Source: Clavelina lepadiformis (taxonomy: Eukaryota; Chordata; Ascidiacea; Aplousobranchia; Clavelinidae). Taken from it: 64,000 nucleotides of DNA. The position numbers and the translations under genes are program-made. Under the pieces are notes generated by a model, which had not been told where the DNA came from, ran no database searches, and was given only the letters and a program-made list of their open reading frames with translations. This document shows positions 10,901 through 29,804 of the stretch, in pieces; the first letter of the stretch is position 1; the number at the start of each line of letters is the position of its first letter. Where the stretch lies: positions 16,804,501 through 16,868,500 of the forward strand of contig NC_135247.1 of the NCBI RefSeq assembly GCF_947623445.1. The letters are read 5' to 3'.

Positions 10901-13900
10901 GAATTTCTACATCGATGAACTTTGCATTACAATGATTTTTTTTAGATTACGGAACCCGCATCGAAACGAAAAAGACTCAATACTGCTGCCGAGTGGAGAG
11001 GTTTGTTTAGTTTCAAAACTTTTGTTCCTTTTCATTTCAAATTCATTTGTTTTATTTTCATTATTTTTTGTTAATTTTATTTTGCCGAATATTATTTATT
11101 TTTTAATTTTTGTCAGGTACAGACGGCAATGACGTCGAAGATCTTGAGATGTACGGTCGAGACACTGTTACTTCGGAACCCCTGTCTTCGTACAATTTTC
11201 AGGTAAGTCATTGACTCTCCACAGAATGGTCTTAAATTTCTCATGAATACGCCTTAACCACACACATATTCCTTCATAACACAGGTGTGTGACAGCATAC
11301 TTAACATTGGACCTTGTGGTGGAGCAGAATTAGGCGAACCTGCTTTTCTTTCAGAAGAAGTTAGTTAACAATTTTCAACTTTAATTATAGCAATATAACA
11401 ATTTTCCTAATAATAAGGAGAATAAGAAGCTCACTAAGATTATAAAATGTTTTTATCTACATTTTTTGTTTGTGAAGGGGCCTACCTTGATCTCAATACT
11501 AGAATAATCTCATTTTCGTAATAAAAATTTGTACTGATATTATTTTACAACTTTTTCAATTTTATTTAGTAGTATGTCCCATACTCTCCAACTTGATTGA
11601 AACTATTCAAAATTATTGAAAACTTTAATATAAAATCTGTTATCTATAGTGTAGTGTGCTTATTCTGATGTAGATATATTTACGCATTTCTTTTGTGTTT
11701 CCTACCAAAATTGCTTTTCCAAGGCTGGGCTCTGGGTCTAATTAATGAAAATACGTTGTCAGTTTGTATCTCAACGCGAGTCCGATCTTGAACTTGTTGT
11801 CTTATCTGGTCATGGGAAAAACGGGGCTTTGAGCATTCTTCAACGGACAGTCAAGCCTCAGGTCGTAACGACCTTTGAACTCCCTGGTTGCCATGACATG
11901 TGGACAGTTCGGACAAAAGCAAAACAGGTGAAGTGATATTCTTAGGTTTTCCTGTATTCATCGACAAACTCAGTGAAACTTAGTTCCCTGGATTTATTGT
12001 TACGGATTTTGTTTTGTATATTTACTGTTTTCTAGACATCAGATAAAGAGTTTACCGATCAACATGGCTACCTAGTCCTAAGCAAAGAAGATGCCACTTT
12101 GGTATATTTTATTTATTTTATTAGCTTGCTTACTTTAAGTTAAGTTCCATTCAGACTTGGCTTTTCTGGTGATCTTTGTATTTTTTATGCTCTTTTATCA
12201 CTGAGATCCATTATCTCTTTATAAGTTAGCTGGTTCTATAGCTGCAAAACTCTTTATCCGTTAGATCCTGGAAACTGGCAAAGAAATTATGGAAGTAGAA
12301 GAGAGCGGCTATAACACTCGGCAGGCGACAGTGTTTGTTGGTAACATTGGTGGCGACAGAAACCTCATACTGCAAGTTTGCTCTAACGGAATTTGTCTCA
12401 TGGATGGAGTAGAACTTCTGCAGCAAACCCCCATTGACTTAGGTTTGTTTCTTGTCTTTAGCTGTATCATGAGATCAGATTTTCTTTTTTTACATGTTTT
12501 ACGGGGTACTGCGATAAACTTTGGCCATTAATATTTTTAAACTCGACATGAGCTTTGAACATTATTTATTCGATAATGGATGGTAGTTGATGCCTACATA
12601 ACAGTTGTAGATACTATAGGCAGGTCGCTAAGGGGTATCATTTTAAACTTAAGTTTTCTGTTCTAATTCGAGCTGCTATGACAGGGTCACCCATAGTACT
12701 GTGTTCACTTGCTGACCCATATGCGATGTTACTCACGGCTGACGGCCAGTTTGTGATGTTAACCTTGGAAGAAAATGAAGGGAGCGATGGGGTTCAAATT
12801 CATTGCACTAATCCGTCACTTACCCAGGTAAGCTTTGGAGACAGATTGTATATCAGATGGGTGCCATGTATTTAAACTTCATTTCTTGACTAAGATTCGT
12901 GTCTACGAAAAAACTGTTACTACTTGTGTAAATTGTAAGATACATTTTTTGATAATTTTGGTGGTTGATTTTTTCAATATAGGGTTTTTGTTCATAGTAA
13001 TGGATACACACATAATTTCTGTAACTATTTTTTTTTTGTTAATATGTATCTAAGAATACTCATTTAAAGTGAAAAGCGGACACATGTGTTTATTATTTGG
13101 ACACTGTCTTTTTGGTTACCTTAGTTGTGGTATTGACTATCTTATTGTTATTGCAGGTACCCCAAGTAAGATGTGTGTGTCTGTATCGCGACAAAAGTGG
13201 AATGTTTGTAGCCAATGAGAGTCAACCACCCAAACCTGCCCCACCTTCCAATGAGCTTTTGTCAGACGATGATTTCTCTTTTAAAGAAAAGTGGAATTTT
13301 TCGCAGAAAGATGAATCAAATAGCCAGAAACTGATGGAAGGAAAAACATTCACGTCGGTCTACTTGTTAATTTTAGAAAATTAATTTACTTTTCCAATGT
13401 TTTTAAATTAATTGAGTTAAAATTAAATATTTTAAACATTTAAGTGTTATTTTTTATTTTCAAAGAGAACAAACAAAAATAATTAATTAATTAAATTAAA
13501 TAACAAATTATATTAACTTTTTGAAGATTTTTTAATATTTTCAACGATTCAGTAATTCACTCAATTTCAATTAAATCAATATCATATTTTATGATATTCA
13601 ATATTCATTTTAAATAAAAATAAATAAATAAAAATATTCATTTAAAATCCAGGGCTGATGAGGAGGACGAATTACTTTATGGGGAGTCAGATCCCGATAT
13701 AATCTTTACTCCTTCTACTGCTCCAAAAGTCACTCCGTCTGTAAGTGAGACCACCACAGAGAATGCGACAAGAATAAGAGAAAGCACAGAACAGACCTAT
13801 TGGGCTGTTGTGGTCCGTGAAAATGGCTGTCTGGAGGTATTACTTTTGTTTTAAATTTAACATGTTTTAAATTCAGTCCTGTAAATTAGAATCGGACTTG

Positions 13901-16374
13901 TTTTACCTTGTTAAATTTAGCTATCAGACTATTGATAAAATTAAATTGTTAATTTTATTTATTAGTGCCGGTAATAGTAGTAGTTGACTATATTGTGCAA
14001 GTTTTCACATTCATTGTATTGATAAATGTCAATATTTTGACTTTTCCTTCGTTATTCTCTGTAATAATTTTATCATAACAGGTTTATGACATGCCCCATC
14101 TCAATTTGGTCTATGTTGTCAAAAATTTTACTGTTGGACAAAAGTTACTCGTTGGTACCAGCGCCTCACACACCTTTTCTGGTAAGTATAACAAGCAATA
14201 ATGAACTTTCTCGATATCATTGCTGTGTCATGTGCTTATGATACCACAAAATTTAATCAAGGTGACTCGGAGAGAACCTCAACCTCAGACTCAAGGTTTT
14301 CTGATAACCCACAAATATACGAGCTGCTCTTGGTTGGACTGGGTTACAAAGGCAGTCGGCCGCACCTATTAGTAAGTTGCTTCAATTACATACAGATAGA
14401 ACTTTTCTGGGTAGATGGGTTTATGGTTGGATACTGTAAAGTGTAAACGATTGGCTGTCGCTATTCAGTCCGAAGTAATCATGCCCTTTAAGTTATTTTT
14501 TCAGTTCTGTCCAAAGTTACCATATACTAGTGCATGACTTTGAATTCAAATACATATTCTGATTTCAACGTTTGTTTAATTGTAATTAATTGGTTCACTC
14601 CATGACATATTTCTTATCGAATTTCTTATCTTACCAGTCTGACTGACTTTTGTAAAACAGTTTTGTGATTTAACTTCAGTGAAACAGTAATTTGCATTTA
14701 ATTATGCGTCGATGTTATGATTTCTATTGTATAGGCTCGTATAGATGAAGAATTATTGGTTTATGAAGCGTTTAAGTTTAAATCAAGCGAGAAAAACATT
14801 CGGAAAAACTCCCTTCAACTTCGATTCAAGAAGGTTGGTACACTTCTTATGATATAACTTTTATCCGTGTCAAGCTGCATTTTGCACATCAAGTGATTAC
14901 TTGTTAGAAAAGAATATTACGTAAACAGACTCAATTCTTCAACGAATAAAATAAGTCATGAATCACATTTCAATCATGAGATATTCACCACTGCAGGTCA
15001 ATCATAATATCATGATGCGAAGAATCCCGGGAACTCATGATATGACTTCAGAACAATCATATTCAAAAAGATACAAGCGACTTCGACCGTTTGATAATAT
15101 CGGTGGTTATACAGGTGTAAGTCAATCAAGTGTTACAAAAGTTATTATATAAAATATCATGGAAACAAGAGTTTTTATAGGAAGAGAGAAAAAACAGTAC
15201 AGGTTACATATATAGAAGAAATATTTGTATTTTTAGCTTTACAATTTTTGCGTTATGTTTAAGAGTATATGCTGTAACGACGATATTACAATTACTCAAA
15301 CAATATTTACTGTGTATGCTTGAGCCAATTTTTCTCAAAATGAAAAAAATTCAATAAATTTTAGGTTTTTCTTTCTGGCCCATATCCCCACTGGATCGTC
15401 AGCGGTTTTCGTGGAGCCTTGAGATGTCACCCCATGCTCGTGGATGGTTCTGTCTCTTGCTTTGTGCCCTTCCATAATGTCAATTGCCCGAACGGTTTTC
15501 TCTATTTTAACCAGCAGGTAATTTCACAGCCAGACAGTTCGAAATCTTTGACTTCCCCATTCTGTGACCTTTAATAGAAATATGAAGCATTGATCTTTAC
15601 TGAATACAAACAAAACGATTGACTGCGAGTTGGTTGGTATTTGCTTTGAATTTTTTGTCGTTTTCTCGAGAATTCTTTACTTCCGTTGACATCTCAGCAT
15701 AACAACGTTTATAAATTCATAGGAGGAATTGCGAATATGCATGTTACCCTCGCACATGACTTACGACAACGCATGGCCGGTACGCAAAGTCTTCCTCCGT
15801 TCCACGCCACATTTTCTCACGTATTCCATAGAGCACAAGGTAAGTAATTGACGGCTAATGATGATGGTGGCCGCATCAAAACACAAATTGCTTCAGTTTT
15901 CGTCATAATTATTTGACAACATCCAATTACAAGTTTTTACCACTTACAACTCGTGCACACTCGAACAGCAAATTGTCGGAATCCTAATTGAAACCTCACC
16001 TAATGTCGAAAACAAATTAAAAAAAAACTAGACACCACAGGAATGTGAACAACAAGACAAGACGCCATGGCAACATGTTATCCAACTACTCCTGAAGATA
16101 ATGTTCTTGTTTGCGAAGGTCTACGCCTTAGTGACAAGCGTATCAGAGCCATGCACCAGGTTACCTTACCTCAACTGTGACAACGAACGCGAATACGAAG
16201 ATTTGGAGAGAGACGATCGCTTCGTGTATCCAAGTATCGACAAGTTCTCCGTTCAATTGATATCCCCGATCGGTTGGGAATTGATACCGAACGCCAGGTA
16301 TTTCTTGAAGTTTTATATTTGCGATTCTGCTTCCTGCTTAGCACGAAAATTTATCCTTTTCCTTTTATAGTTTT

Positions 16375-16445
<71 letters not shown>

Positions 16446-19400
16446 CATGTATTAATTCAATCGTTAGTCGGAAAGCAATGAAAAAACTCACACTTTAATT
16501 TTTAGAATTGATATGGACGAGTTTGAGCACGTGACGTGTATGAAGAATGTTTGGTTAAGTCACGGGTCGGACAGCAGCATGCGGCAAAATTATGTCGTCA
16601 TCGGAACTTGCAACGTCATGGGAGAGGAAATGAGCTCGCGGGGAAAGGTATGATAACGTCATAATCCCGAGTATTATACGTCATTTCAGTGTCGTAAGAA
16701 TTACAGTAGAATATTTTCTTGATCATCGATAAACGAACTAGACCTCGCAGTACAGCGGCTGTAGGTCAATTCAACCCAGGACGGCTAAGGCTAGAATGAC
16801 CCAACCAGTAACTGTGAGTTGAATAAGTCAATCCTGGGGTTCAATTGTCCTGAGATTTTAATGTTACGTTGGTTGGATTGTTCTGGGTTTACTCGTCCTA
16901 AGTTGAACCGGTCGTGGGTTGAATTGAACGATCAGTGCAGCTTTTCTTTATATCTAAATTACTGTTTGTTTAAGTACGGTTCATGGTTTTCCGCAACTTT
17001 TGCGTCTCGCGTGATCCGCCATTGTCACTTTTCCTCAAAAGTCCGGAGATGACTGAAAATTCTTGATTTGCCTTAGATCATTATCCTTGAGGTGATTGAA
17101 GTAGTTCCGGAGCCAGGACAACCTTTGACCAGGAACAAACTGAAGAAACTTTACTCGGAAGAACAGAAGGGTCCTGTGACTGCGGTGTGTGGAGTAGAAG
17201 GCAGCTTGCTTGCTGCTATTGGACAAAAGGTCAGTCCAAGGATATTTAAACAAAAAATATTTTTTTTATCCAATTTTCTTTGAGTTTGCACCCAAATTGC
17301 CCCGCCCAGTCTTCGAGATAATCGGCATTGAAACGCTAGGGTAGTTAGGTAGTAAGGTAGTACGCTAGGTAACATGAAAAAAAATTTAGCGGTGTTTGTA
17401 ACATACATAACCATTATTACTGCAGTGTAAGTGTCACACATAAATATTCCAAATTTAGAACATCTAGCCTTATTATTATCTAAAAAAAGTCATCGCCTTG
17501 CAATTTAATACGATCCTGGCGGGAGAATTCTGTGCAAGTTACAAGCAGAAAATTTATGTGTTAAATCAGACCGCTTTCTAAATAGGTTAAGTAATGTTTA
17601 GGTCTTTATTTGGAAATTCGACGACAATCAGTCTTTAAAAGGTCTGGCATTCGTCGACACAAACGTCTACATTCACCACGCTTTCAGCTTTCGAAGCTTT
17701 GCGGTGGTCGCAGATATACAGAGGAGCATCTCTCTATTAAGATATCAGGTACTACGGTTTTCAAAGAAGAGAACAACCCTCTTCTAATTCCTGCCATTAA
17801 AATAATATAGGAAGATTGTATTTGTACGAAATTTTGCTTGTTTGTCAACCAATAATGTTAACCCATAACTGCCATAACTTGTATTTTTGTAACGATTTTA
17901 GGAAGATTTTAAAACCCTCTCGGTGACAAGTCGCGACATCCGACCCCTGGAAGTGTACACAGCAGACTTGCTGGTCGACGGCAACACTGTTGGATTCATC
18001 ACTTCTGACCAAGATAAAAACTTAGTTCTTTTTATCTATGATCCCGAATGTAAGTTAAGCATCGTGTACAAGAAGGTGTGGTGGTCGCGTAATCTTTTAT
18101 TTCGATGAAACTGTCTGCTCACGCTCGGTACGGGCTAGCACTGCTTGGATTTCATTAACCATGTAGCTCAGTTCATTTCATGATTGACAAGCTTGCTTGC
18201 TTAACTTATACTTAATACAAGTAAAGGTCCAATTGATTATTCTATGACATGAGCTTTAATTGAAACGACCAGGTTTCTGTTGGTCTAATTCCGGAAAGCG
18301 TAAGCTTACCGTAGAACTACTCAGTTTTTACCTGATCGTTGAAACTTAAATAATATTGTATGATTTTCAGCCCTGGAAAGCAACGGTGGTAGTCGCTTGA
18401 TCAGGCGAGCAGATATACACATTGGCGCCCATGTCAACTGCATGTGGAGGATTGGGGCTTGCTTGTTCGATCGTGCTTCGGGATCGGCGAATGAGCCTTA
18501 CGCTGGTGCCCACGTCACTATGATGGGTGGGTACTGGGTAGTAGAAATAATTCTTGTGTTCAGTGACATTTTGTTTATACAAGTTGGGTCTTTTTGGCGG
18601 GTTTAAGATTTTGCGTCGGGTCATCATAATACTTCCAAACTTTTTTAATGGGCACTCGTTATAAAGGTAACTGCCCCAGAGACTCAAGCACTCAAGCACT
18701 GCCGGTTAATTACTTTAACACCTTCTTCATGTGTGTCACCAGTTCTTTGTTTCACTTTACAACAGCAACCTTGGATGGCGGCATATCCAATGTTTTACCG
18801 ATCACCGAGAAAATATACCGACGATTTCTCATGTTGCAAAACGCGATGGTCGGCGGTTTACAGCACATAGCTGGTCTCAACCCCAAAGGTTTCAGGTCGG
18901 TAATGCCAGTTGTCACGGTCGTAAACAAATTGATCGATATTGCCCTTTAAACTGTGACGTCTTAAAATCTAAGTGCTGTTACAGCCTATCAGCACTGTAA
19001 AGCGGGCTATATGGGTAAAAATGACATGATTGCGTGACTCTTTCATAAATTCATAAAAATCAGTTCAAACAGTGAAACGCACAAGGAACCTCGGTGATGC
19101 TGAAACTTCCCGTTTTCCTTTTTAGGCACATACGCTCCCAACAACGAGCTTTGATCAACCCCATGAAGAATATTTTAGACGGCGATTTACTCTGGAAGTT
19201 TAAGAACCTCAGTCATCTGGAACGACATGAACTGTCGAAGAAGATTGGAACGACGCCAGAACAGGTAACACGTCGTAATTGGTTGGTCAGTTAGTGCGTA
19301 GTAATGCTGTGGACGTTTAAGCCGAGGTTAAACGAACTTCGTTTCATAGCGTGCACTGTACAGTTACAGTTAACTTTTTCTGCAGTTTTTGAATAACGTA

Positions 19401-19502
19401 TTAACATGCTGAATAATTTTTGCTGTTTCCACAACGACGCTATTATATTTTCAGATTCTGGACGATCTCATGGATATCTACAGAGCTACTTGTGTCATGT
19501 GA
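7904..19502 (+). CDS. CPSF1: Cleavage and polyadenylation specificity factor subunit 1 (CPSF160)
   Basis: Thirty-five exons give 1443 aa, the same length as human CPSF1: 7904-8047, 8216-8243, 8464-8597, 8737-8817, 9040-9209, 9309-9449, 9719-9858, 10008-10118, 10307-10400, 10549-10636, 10720-10830, 10946-11000, 11117-11202, 11285-11359, 11763-11927, 12036-12101, 12265-12442, 12685-12827, 13157-13353, 13653-13836, 14082-14181, 14262-14371, 14735-14833, 14997-15116, 15365-15517, 15723-15839, 16119-16297, 16506-16647, 17077-17229, 17602-17748, 17902-18049, 18371-18526, 18766-18895, 19126-19264, 19455-19502. Start and hallmark segments match: [79 protein letters not shown]. The protein is the triple beta-propeller scaffold that helps recognise AAUAAA in nuclear 3'-end processing. 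KRKR near residue 422 is a likely nuclear signal. The intron after exon 7 has a GC donor. Confidence 0.97.
16376..16441. repeat. (TC)n microsatellite in CPSF1 intron 27
   Basis: About 66 bp of uninterrupted TC dinucleotides lie on the coding strand between exons 27 and 28. The run ends about 65 bp before the acceptor of exon 28, so it adds to the pyrimidine richness upstream of that exon. Length is likely polymorphic. Confidence 0.95.
16767..16926. repeat. Degenerate inverted copy of the GATTCAACCC minisatellite motif
   Basis: The left end reads CAATTCAACCCAGGACGG and the right end reads TCGTGGGTTGAATTG, its near reverse complement. Between them are weaker copies of the motif in both orientations. 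The same motif in the same inverted layout builds the arms of the large element at 30557-31856. It sits in the CPSF1 intron between exons 28 and 29. Confidence 0.5.
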
Positions 19503-22500
19503 AATTACTGGATCTTTACACGTCATAATGGGCGTCAGAATTACAATTCTGACGAAATCGGTGCCTTTGGCGATGAAAAACGTCATGAAACGTAACAGCT
19601 GGAGAGTAACTTAGAATGCGGCCATGTCTGCCTATAGTTACTATATTACAGCGCACTGCCTCAAGACTACAATTGTTTTGTTCGATTTCTACTTGTGCTT
19701 TTTAAAAAAAGCTGTGCTCTTAATCGTTTCAACATGTTCTATTCGTTTAATCTGTCGGCGTACGTTGTTTACAACGTTAGGCGGCTGGAGACTTTCAGAA
19801 AGTACCTGCAAGTGCAACCAGCAGTCGTAGAAGATTATGCATAGTTAAAACTAAATTGAAATCAGTACGTTGTTATCATTACCGTGGTTATCGCTTCAAC
19901 ATTTCTGGATTATCACACAAGTTTATAACAAAGAAAACGCCGGTACTTTGGCCGTTCTCAGGTTGATTTTTTCTCATGCCTTCTAATAGCCGGAGGCCAC
20001 GAACACCAGACTGTCTTATTTCTAACTATGCCCGAACCAGACGTTTTTCGAGTAATCGTGAAAAAGAAATCTTCTGTTAAGAAAGGGCGTAACATGTGGG
20101 CGGTAGTTTACGACGGGTCAGTACATTAATTAGTTACAAGCAAGCTGTTGTTGAAAGAATTCTCACAAACCTTGGCTTCCTCAACAACGTAAAATTGGTT
20201 TAAGTCAGTGAATGGAAGTCAGGTGGATTAGAAGCTGCTTAGACTTGAAACAGAAAACGCCAGAAATCAAGGAGGTACGAATTGCAACAACTTCCATTTT
20301 ATGTGGTAAACTTAAAACGAAACAACACAGAAAAATGTTTAAAGAATCAACAGTACAAATACGTCACAGGTGATGAGTTTTTGTCCAGTTACAAGTACTC
20401 CAAACGGCGTCCAACAATCCGAACATTTAAAGAAGTTGTGGAAAAAACATGAAGTTTTGAAAACTGAAGTGAAACTACTTTCGTTACCTCCCAAGAATGG
20501 GTGCAAACTGATAACGCCAGAAAAAGTAAGCTCTACCGGTTAACACATTTATGAAGACTGGCGTATTGAATATTATGTAGACACAGCGTTTTACAATATA
20601 CTAGTTCCGACGCCGGTTGAGTACAAGGCTGTCAGAGTTAGCCTGTCACTATTTCACCGGAAAAAATCGTAGGGCTACGCTCGAAGCTATGTTACTTGTA
20701 AAAGTAACTTAAATGTTATAACATAGTAACCTAAATACTCAACCTAAAGCTTTCCTATAATCTAAATCTAGCTTCAAGCAAACCCTAAATAGCTAAACAC
20801 AACTTTTTGCATGTCCATTCTCCTAACCTATTCGTTTTTACAGCGGGCTTTATGAACTACTTGCGTTGAAATAAACTTAAAGTATAAATGGGCTTAGTTA
20901 ACTAAATTATCATACTTCCAAGAAGCGTTACAAGATTTTCTCCTGACACCAGAGTTTTTAAAAAGCACGACTAACTGACTTACATTGATATTATTTTTTC
21001 AACTTTTTTATTCTATTTTGGCTTTAGTGGCCGTGCTAACCATTATTTATCTGTATCATTTAGTTACATTATTTTTGCACATTTTAAGCCCTTCGGGCTT
21101 TGGTGCTTTTTCCAGGTTATTGTTTGCTGGTGGAATTTTTTTTACCACACTATGCACTATGATGGTTAGCGTTTTATTTTTCTTTCACCCCTAAACAATA
21201 TTTCAACAATTTGTTTGACACCGAAACGCAGTGACGCCACAATCCTGAACCAGGACCATTTTGCTTAGTACCCTGCCCGCTGTATTTTTTGGTTCAAACT
21301 CAAACATTTTTTCAACAACTTTTAACTTAAACTTTTTGCAACTCAACACACATTCAAACATTTTTCGTTCAAACTCTAGAGCCTAAGCAAAAAATAATTT
21401 GAAAAACATGACTTGGGGCAGATTAACCAGTCAGCTGAGAATTCTTAGTAAATCACCCGCCCAGTTGGCTTAATAGTTAGCAACACCGTTGTTTTTTAAT
21501 CAAATGTTCAAGTTTACAGCGCTACTATATTCTGCCTTGTTATTAGTCACTGAAGTGAGCAGGGTTGAGCCATCATTACCAAAGTTTATGTAACGGTCAA
21601 TGAAATCTCCTTGTGTTTTATCCACAAAGTATACATCGTATAATCGTACACTTTATTTGGTGCTAAGCACCAGTTGACTTGAGCGGCTGAAAAACTGAAT
21701 TGAAGCATGATGTAAGTTCCAGTGTTAACACAAACAACATTTTATTTCTTTCAAACCACAACCAAATTGTTGCTTATTTGCTACAAAAACTTCACACTTA
21801 GCCATAAACAAGTAAATATTGAGATAATTTTAGTTCAGTATAACTGCAACAAAAATATATCAAGCCAGCGCTACAGTATGTTGGTTAAACATAAACAATA
21901 GTTCATGGTCTTTTAAAATAATTTGCTGATATCACATTCTAATGCCCACACAAAATTACAAACAATAAGCGAAATGGTACGTACAAGCACAACCTTTGTT
22001 CCAGGTTCGATTCTAGTCCTTACGAAAATTAAACTTTTACAATTGAGAGCATGGCAAGCAAAAACTCATCATCGTTTAATTTGCATAATAAGGAATGTTT
22101 TTTGAGAACAAAACGTTTGAATAGTTCAGGCTAATGGTACACAAACATTAAAGAAAGCCCAAATAGCAAATTACACTACACGACTACTGTCTTCTTAAAA
22201 AATCAGTATATAAATAAAAACATGCTGTAAAAATTCTGAGAAGTTTTACGATGGACTGCGGATGTTGAATGTCAAAAAGGTAAAATGTTACATCTGTTAC
22301 TCAGATGTCAAATCTGACTGCTTGTCAGGCAAAATGGCAATAGAAAAGAAAAATGGAAAGCAATCACTAACAATCGCAAATAAAATATTTGAAACTAAAC
22401 ATTGTACCCTGTATCAAAACACATCACTTAAAAATCTTTCAAATTACCTTCATTAGAAAGAGAAACAGCTATTTTTTACAATAAAAGAATATTTCTTAAA

Positions 22501-22744
22501 AGTGCAACAACTAGTTCTAAAAACATCCACATTTCACTATTACAAATTGGAACCATCCTGCACCCACCCTTTAACACTGCACAAAAAGCAAGCTTCATAG
22601 CTACAAAAATGCACATAATAACAAGAAATATCTTGCTTCTACAAAAACCATAAACCAGTCTACTATGCATGAAAGGCAAGCTTGGTAACTGCAGACATTT
22701 GCATAATAGGAAATATTTCGCTTCTGAAACAAGCACAAACCAGA
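19503..22744. other. Convergent spacer between CPSF1 and SLC50A1
   Basis: It holds the 3' UTRs of both convergent genes. No third gene is recognised; open frames are short and unlike known families. Two tRNA-like stretches are seen: near 21463-21530 (GTTGGCTTAATAGTTAGC then GTTCAAGTTTAC) and near 21965-22020 (AAGCGAAATGGTACG then the B-box GGTTCGATTC). Neither folds into a clear cloverleaf, so they are read as SINE-like debris. An AATAAA on the plus strand at about 20870 could serve CPSF1. Confidence 0.35.
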
Positions 22745-24755
22745 CTACATTCGACCTTCGACCACAGTTTTGTGATAATCTATCGATTTTGATTTTCCTT
22801 TTGAGGGAAAAAAGAAAAACAAACTTAGTTGAAAGGCACCGAAAAATATTCCAATTAGATTGGGAACCTGTAAAAAGGAATTATTAAGTTTTAATAACAA
22901 ATTGATTTATTTAAATGAGTAACTTATATTTAGTCAAAAATAACTTTATGTCCACATGTTCTCAAGTTTTGGTTCAATGAAGTTTAGGAGATTTTAGGCT
23001 TAAAATAAACAAACTTTAATACCATAGTCATTAAGAATCCCATCCTTACCTCAACAAAGAGATCAATTCTCATATAGCCATAAATAAACCATTCTAATGC
23101 CATCAAAAAATATACAAGCGACAGAAGAAAAGAGATATTTTCTGTGCTTTTCTTTCGTATCACCGACGCCTAAAGAGAGACAAAATCAACATTAAGCTGT
23201 GACTTTCAAGTTCAACCTATTAACATTTAAATCTAGTTTGATACTAAAAAGTTTATTTTGCTACATGACAAAGTATCAAACCACTGTTGATGAATATTCA
23301 AGTCATCAATGTCTTTGACAATAAAACAGAGTAAGTAGGCCAATGGTGTTAGCTTGGTATATGGTGGTGTTATTATGAACTTACAGCAGCAGAAAGGGGA
23401 GCGGCATAATTAACTATATTAAAACTGGAGCAAATCATCCCTTGGTGGTAAATTGCCTTCTCCCCTTCAATAGTCACGTATTTTGTATAAGCCAGCACAG
23501 CAAACAAAAATATTAACAAGACTGTTACTGGTGGTGCGACTGTATTCTGTAAACAAGACAAAACATTTTACAAACATGTTAACCATAACAAAAAGATGAA
23601 CGATAACAATTTAGTAACAACATAAATTACTGAGTTAATTTTCGACAATAGAATACCTATTTACCTTGCTTTTAGTATAAAAGTAAAATAATGCAACGTA
23701 AAATCCTTCAAATACTGAACCAATTACATTAACATAAAACATAGTGTTGTCATCTGTAAGCATTCCATATTTTGTCCACAAGGTACAGCTGTAAACGCAC
23801 AAATATATTGTTAAATGTTGTTAATTTTAAATAGATTAGATCTTATCATTTTTAAATCAAAAAATTGTCATACTGTAACTATCTTATGCGCAGCTTGCAA
23901 ATAGCAATCACTATAATAATGGTCACACATATTTCACAGATAATAAATCCAGCTGTCAATCACATCCAACTTTGTGGGACAGTAATTTTACACAGAAAAT
24001 GCGGCTGTGAATAAATGCAAACTCTAGTCCAGAATTAAAACTCCATTTGCACTGCTGATTACCAAAAAATTATGAGATAAAGAAACAACTGTCCCTTGTA
24101 AACAAACAACCAATTTGATTGTTCTACTAATTTTGAAAATTTTTTGATTGTGAATCGGACATATGCTGTAACGCTTCTTAAACTAACAATCACATTTTCA
24201 TACATGTCAATTTCAGGTATATACATATGTTAGTGTTTTGCTCAATATTTATTTTTCAACCTCTTTGGAGCAGGGCACATGAACTAAGTTACACTGATTA
24301 AATTTACTTGTATATAGTTTTGGCAATTCTGATTGTATTGTTGGTAGACCAAGGTAGATATGTTACATAGATTGTACTCTTGCATCATAACATCAGTGTG
24401 TTATGCATAATCACAGTATACAACATAAGCACCTTTACCTAACAAAGCAAGCTATAAAGGGATGAACAAGCAGTCCTTGGGTACTCTTTCTTCGTATGAC
24501 TTTAGAGATAACTTGCCTGTAAAAAAGCACAGTTGTCAGACCGTTTGTATTAACATAATAAATACCTGATGGGCCTAAACACGTTGTAAATTCGGTACTA
24601 ATATGAGTAATTTTACTTATACCGTGTTTATTACACTACTGTAACTGTACTGTAAGTCTTTATAGCCTACTAAGCATATTTACTTACCATCCAGTTAAAT
24701 ACATTAAAATTGTGGTAACTGTGGCTGCAAATGATACGGCACCACTCCAATCCAT
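22745..24755 (-). CDS. SLC50A1: SWEET sugar transporter (SLC50A1-like)
   Basis: Six exons on the minus strand, in order of translation: 24688-24755, 24439-24516, 23665-23788, 23385-23546, 23050-23169, 22745-22867. All borders are GT-AG, frames join, and the product is 224 aa (animal SWEET1 is about 221). Two MtN3/saliva repeats of three helices are visible, joined by a linker helix. Each repeat has a similar loop: VIRRKSTQGLL after helix 1 and VIRRK-like ASVIRKKSTENISF after helix 5. The N-terminus MDWSGAVSFAAT is short and hydrophobic, as in the family. SWEETs carry mono- and disaccharides down their gradient across plasma or Golgi membranes. The gene is divergent from GALE. Confidence 0.93.

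Positions 24756-29804
<5,049 letters not shown>

Noticed and set aside
18367..18699. 110-codon minus-strand frame
   Set aside because: Antisense of CPSF1 exon 32, whose plus-strand reading ([12 protein letters not shown]) matches the family.
22004..22013. Perfect B-box GGTTCGATTC, possible tRNA gene
   Set aside because: No acceptor stem pairing and a poor D-arm; at most a SINE fragment.
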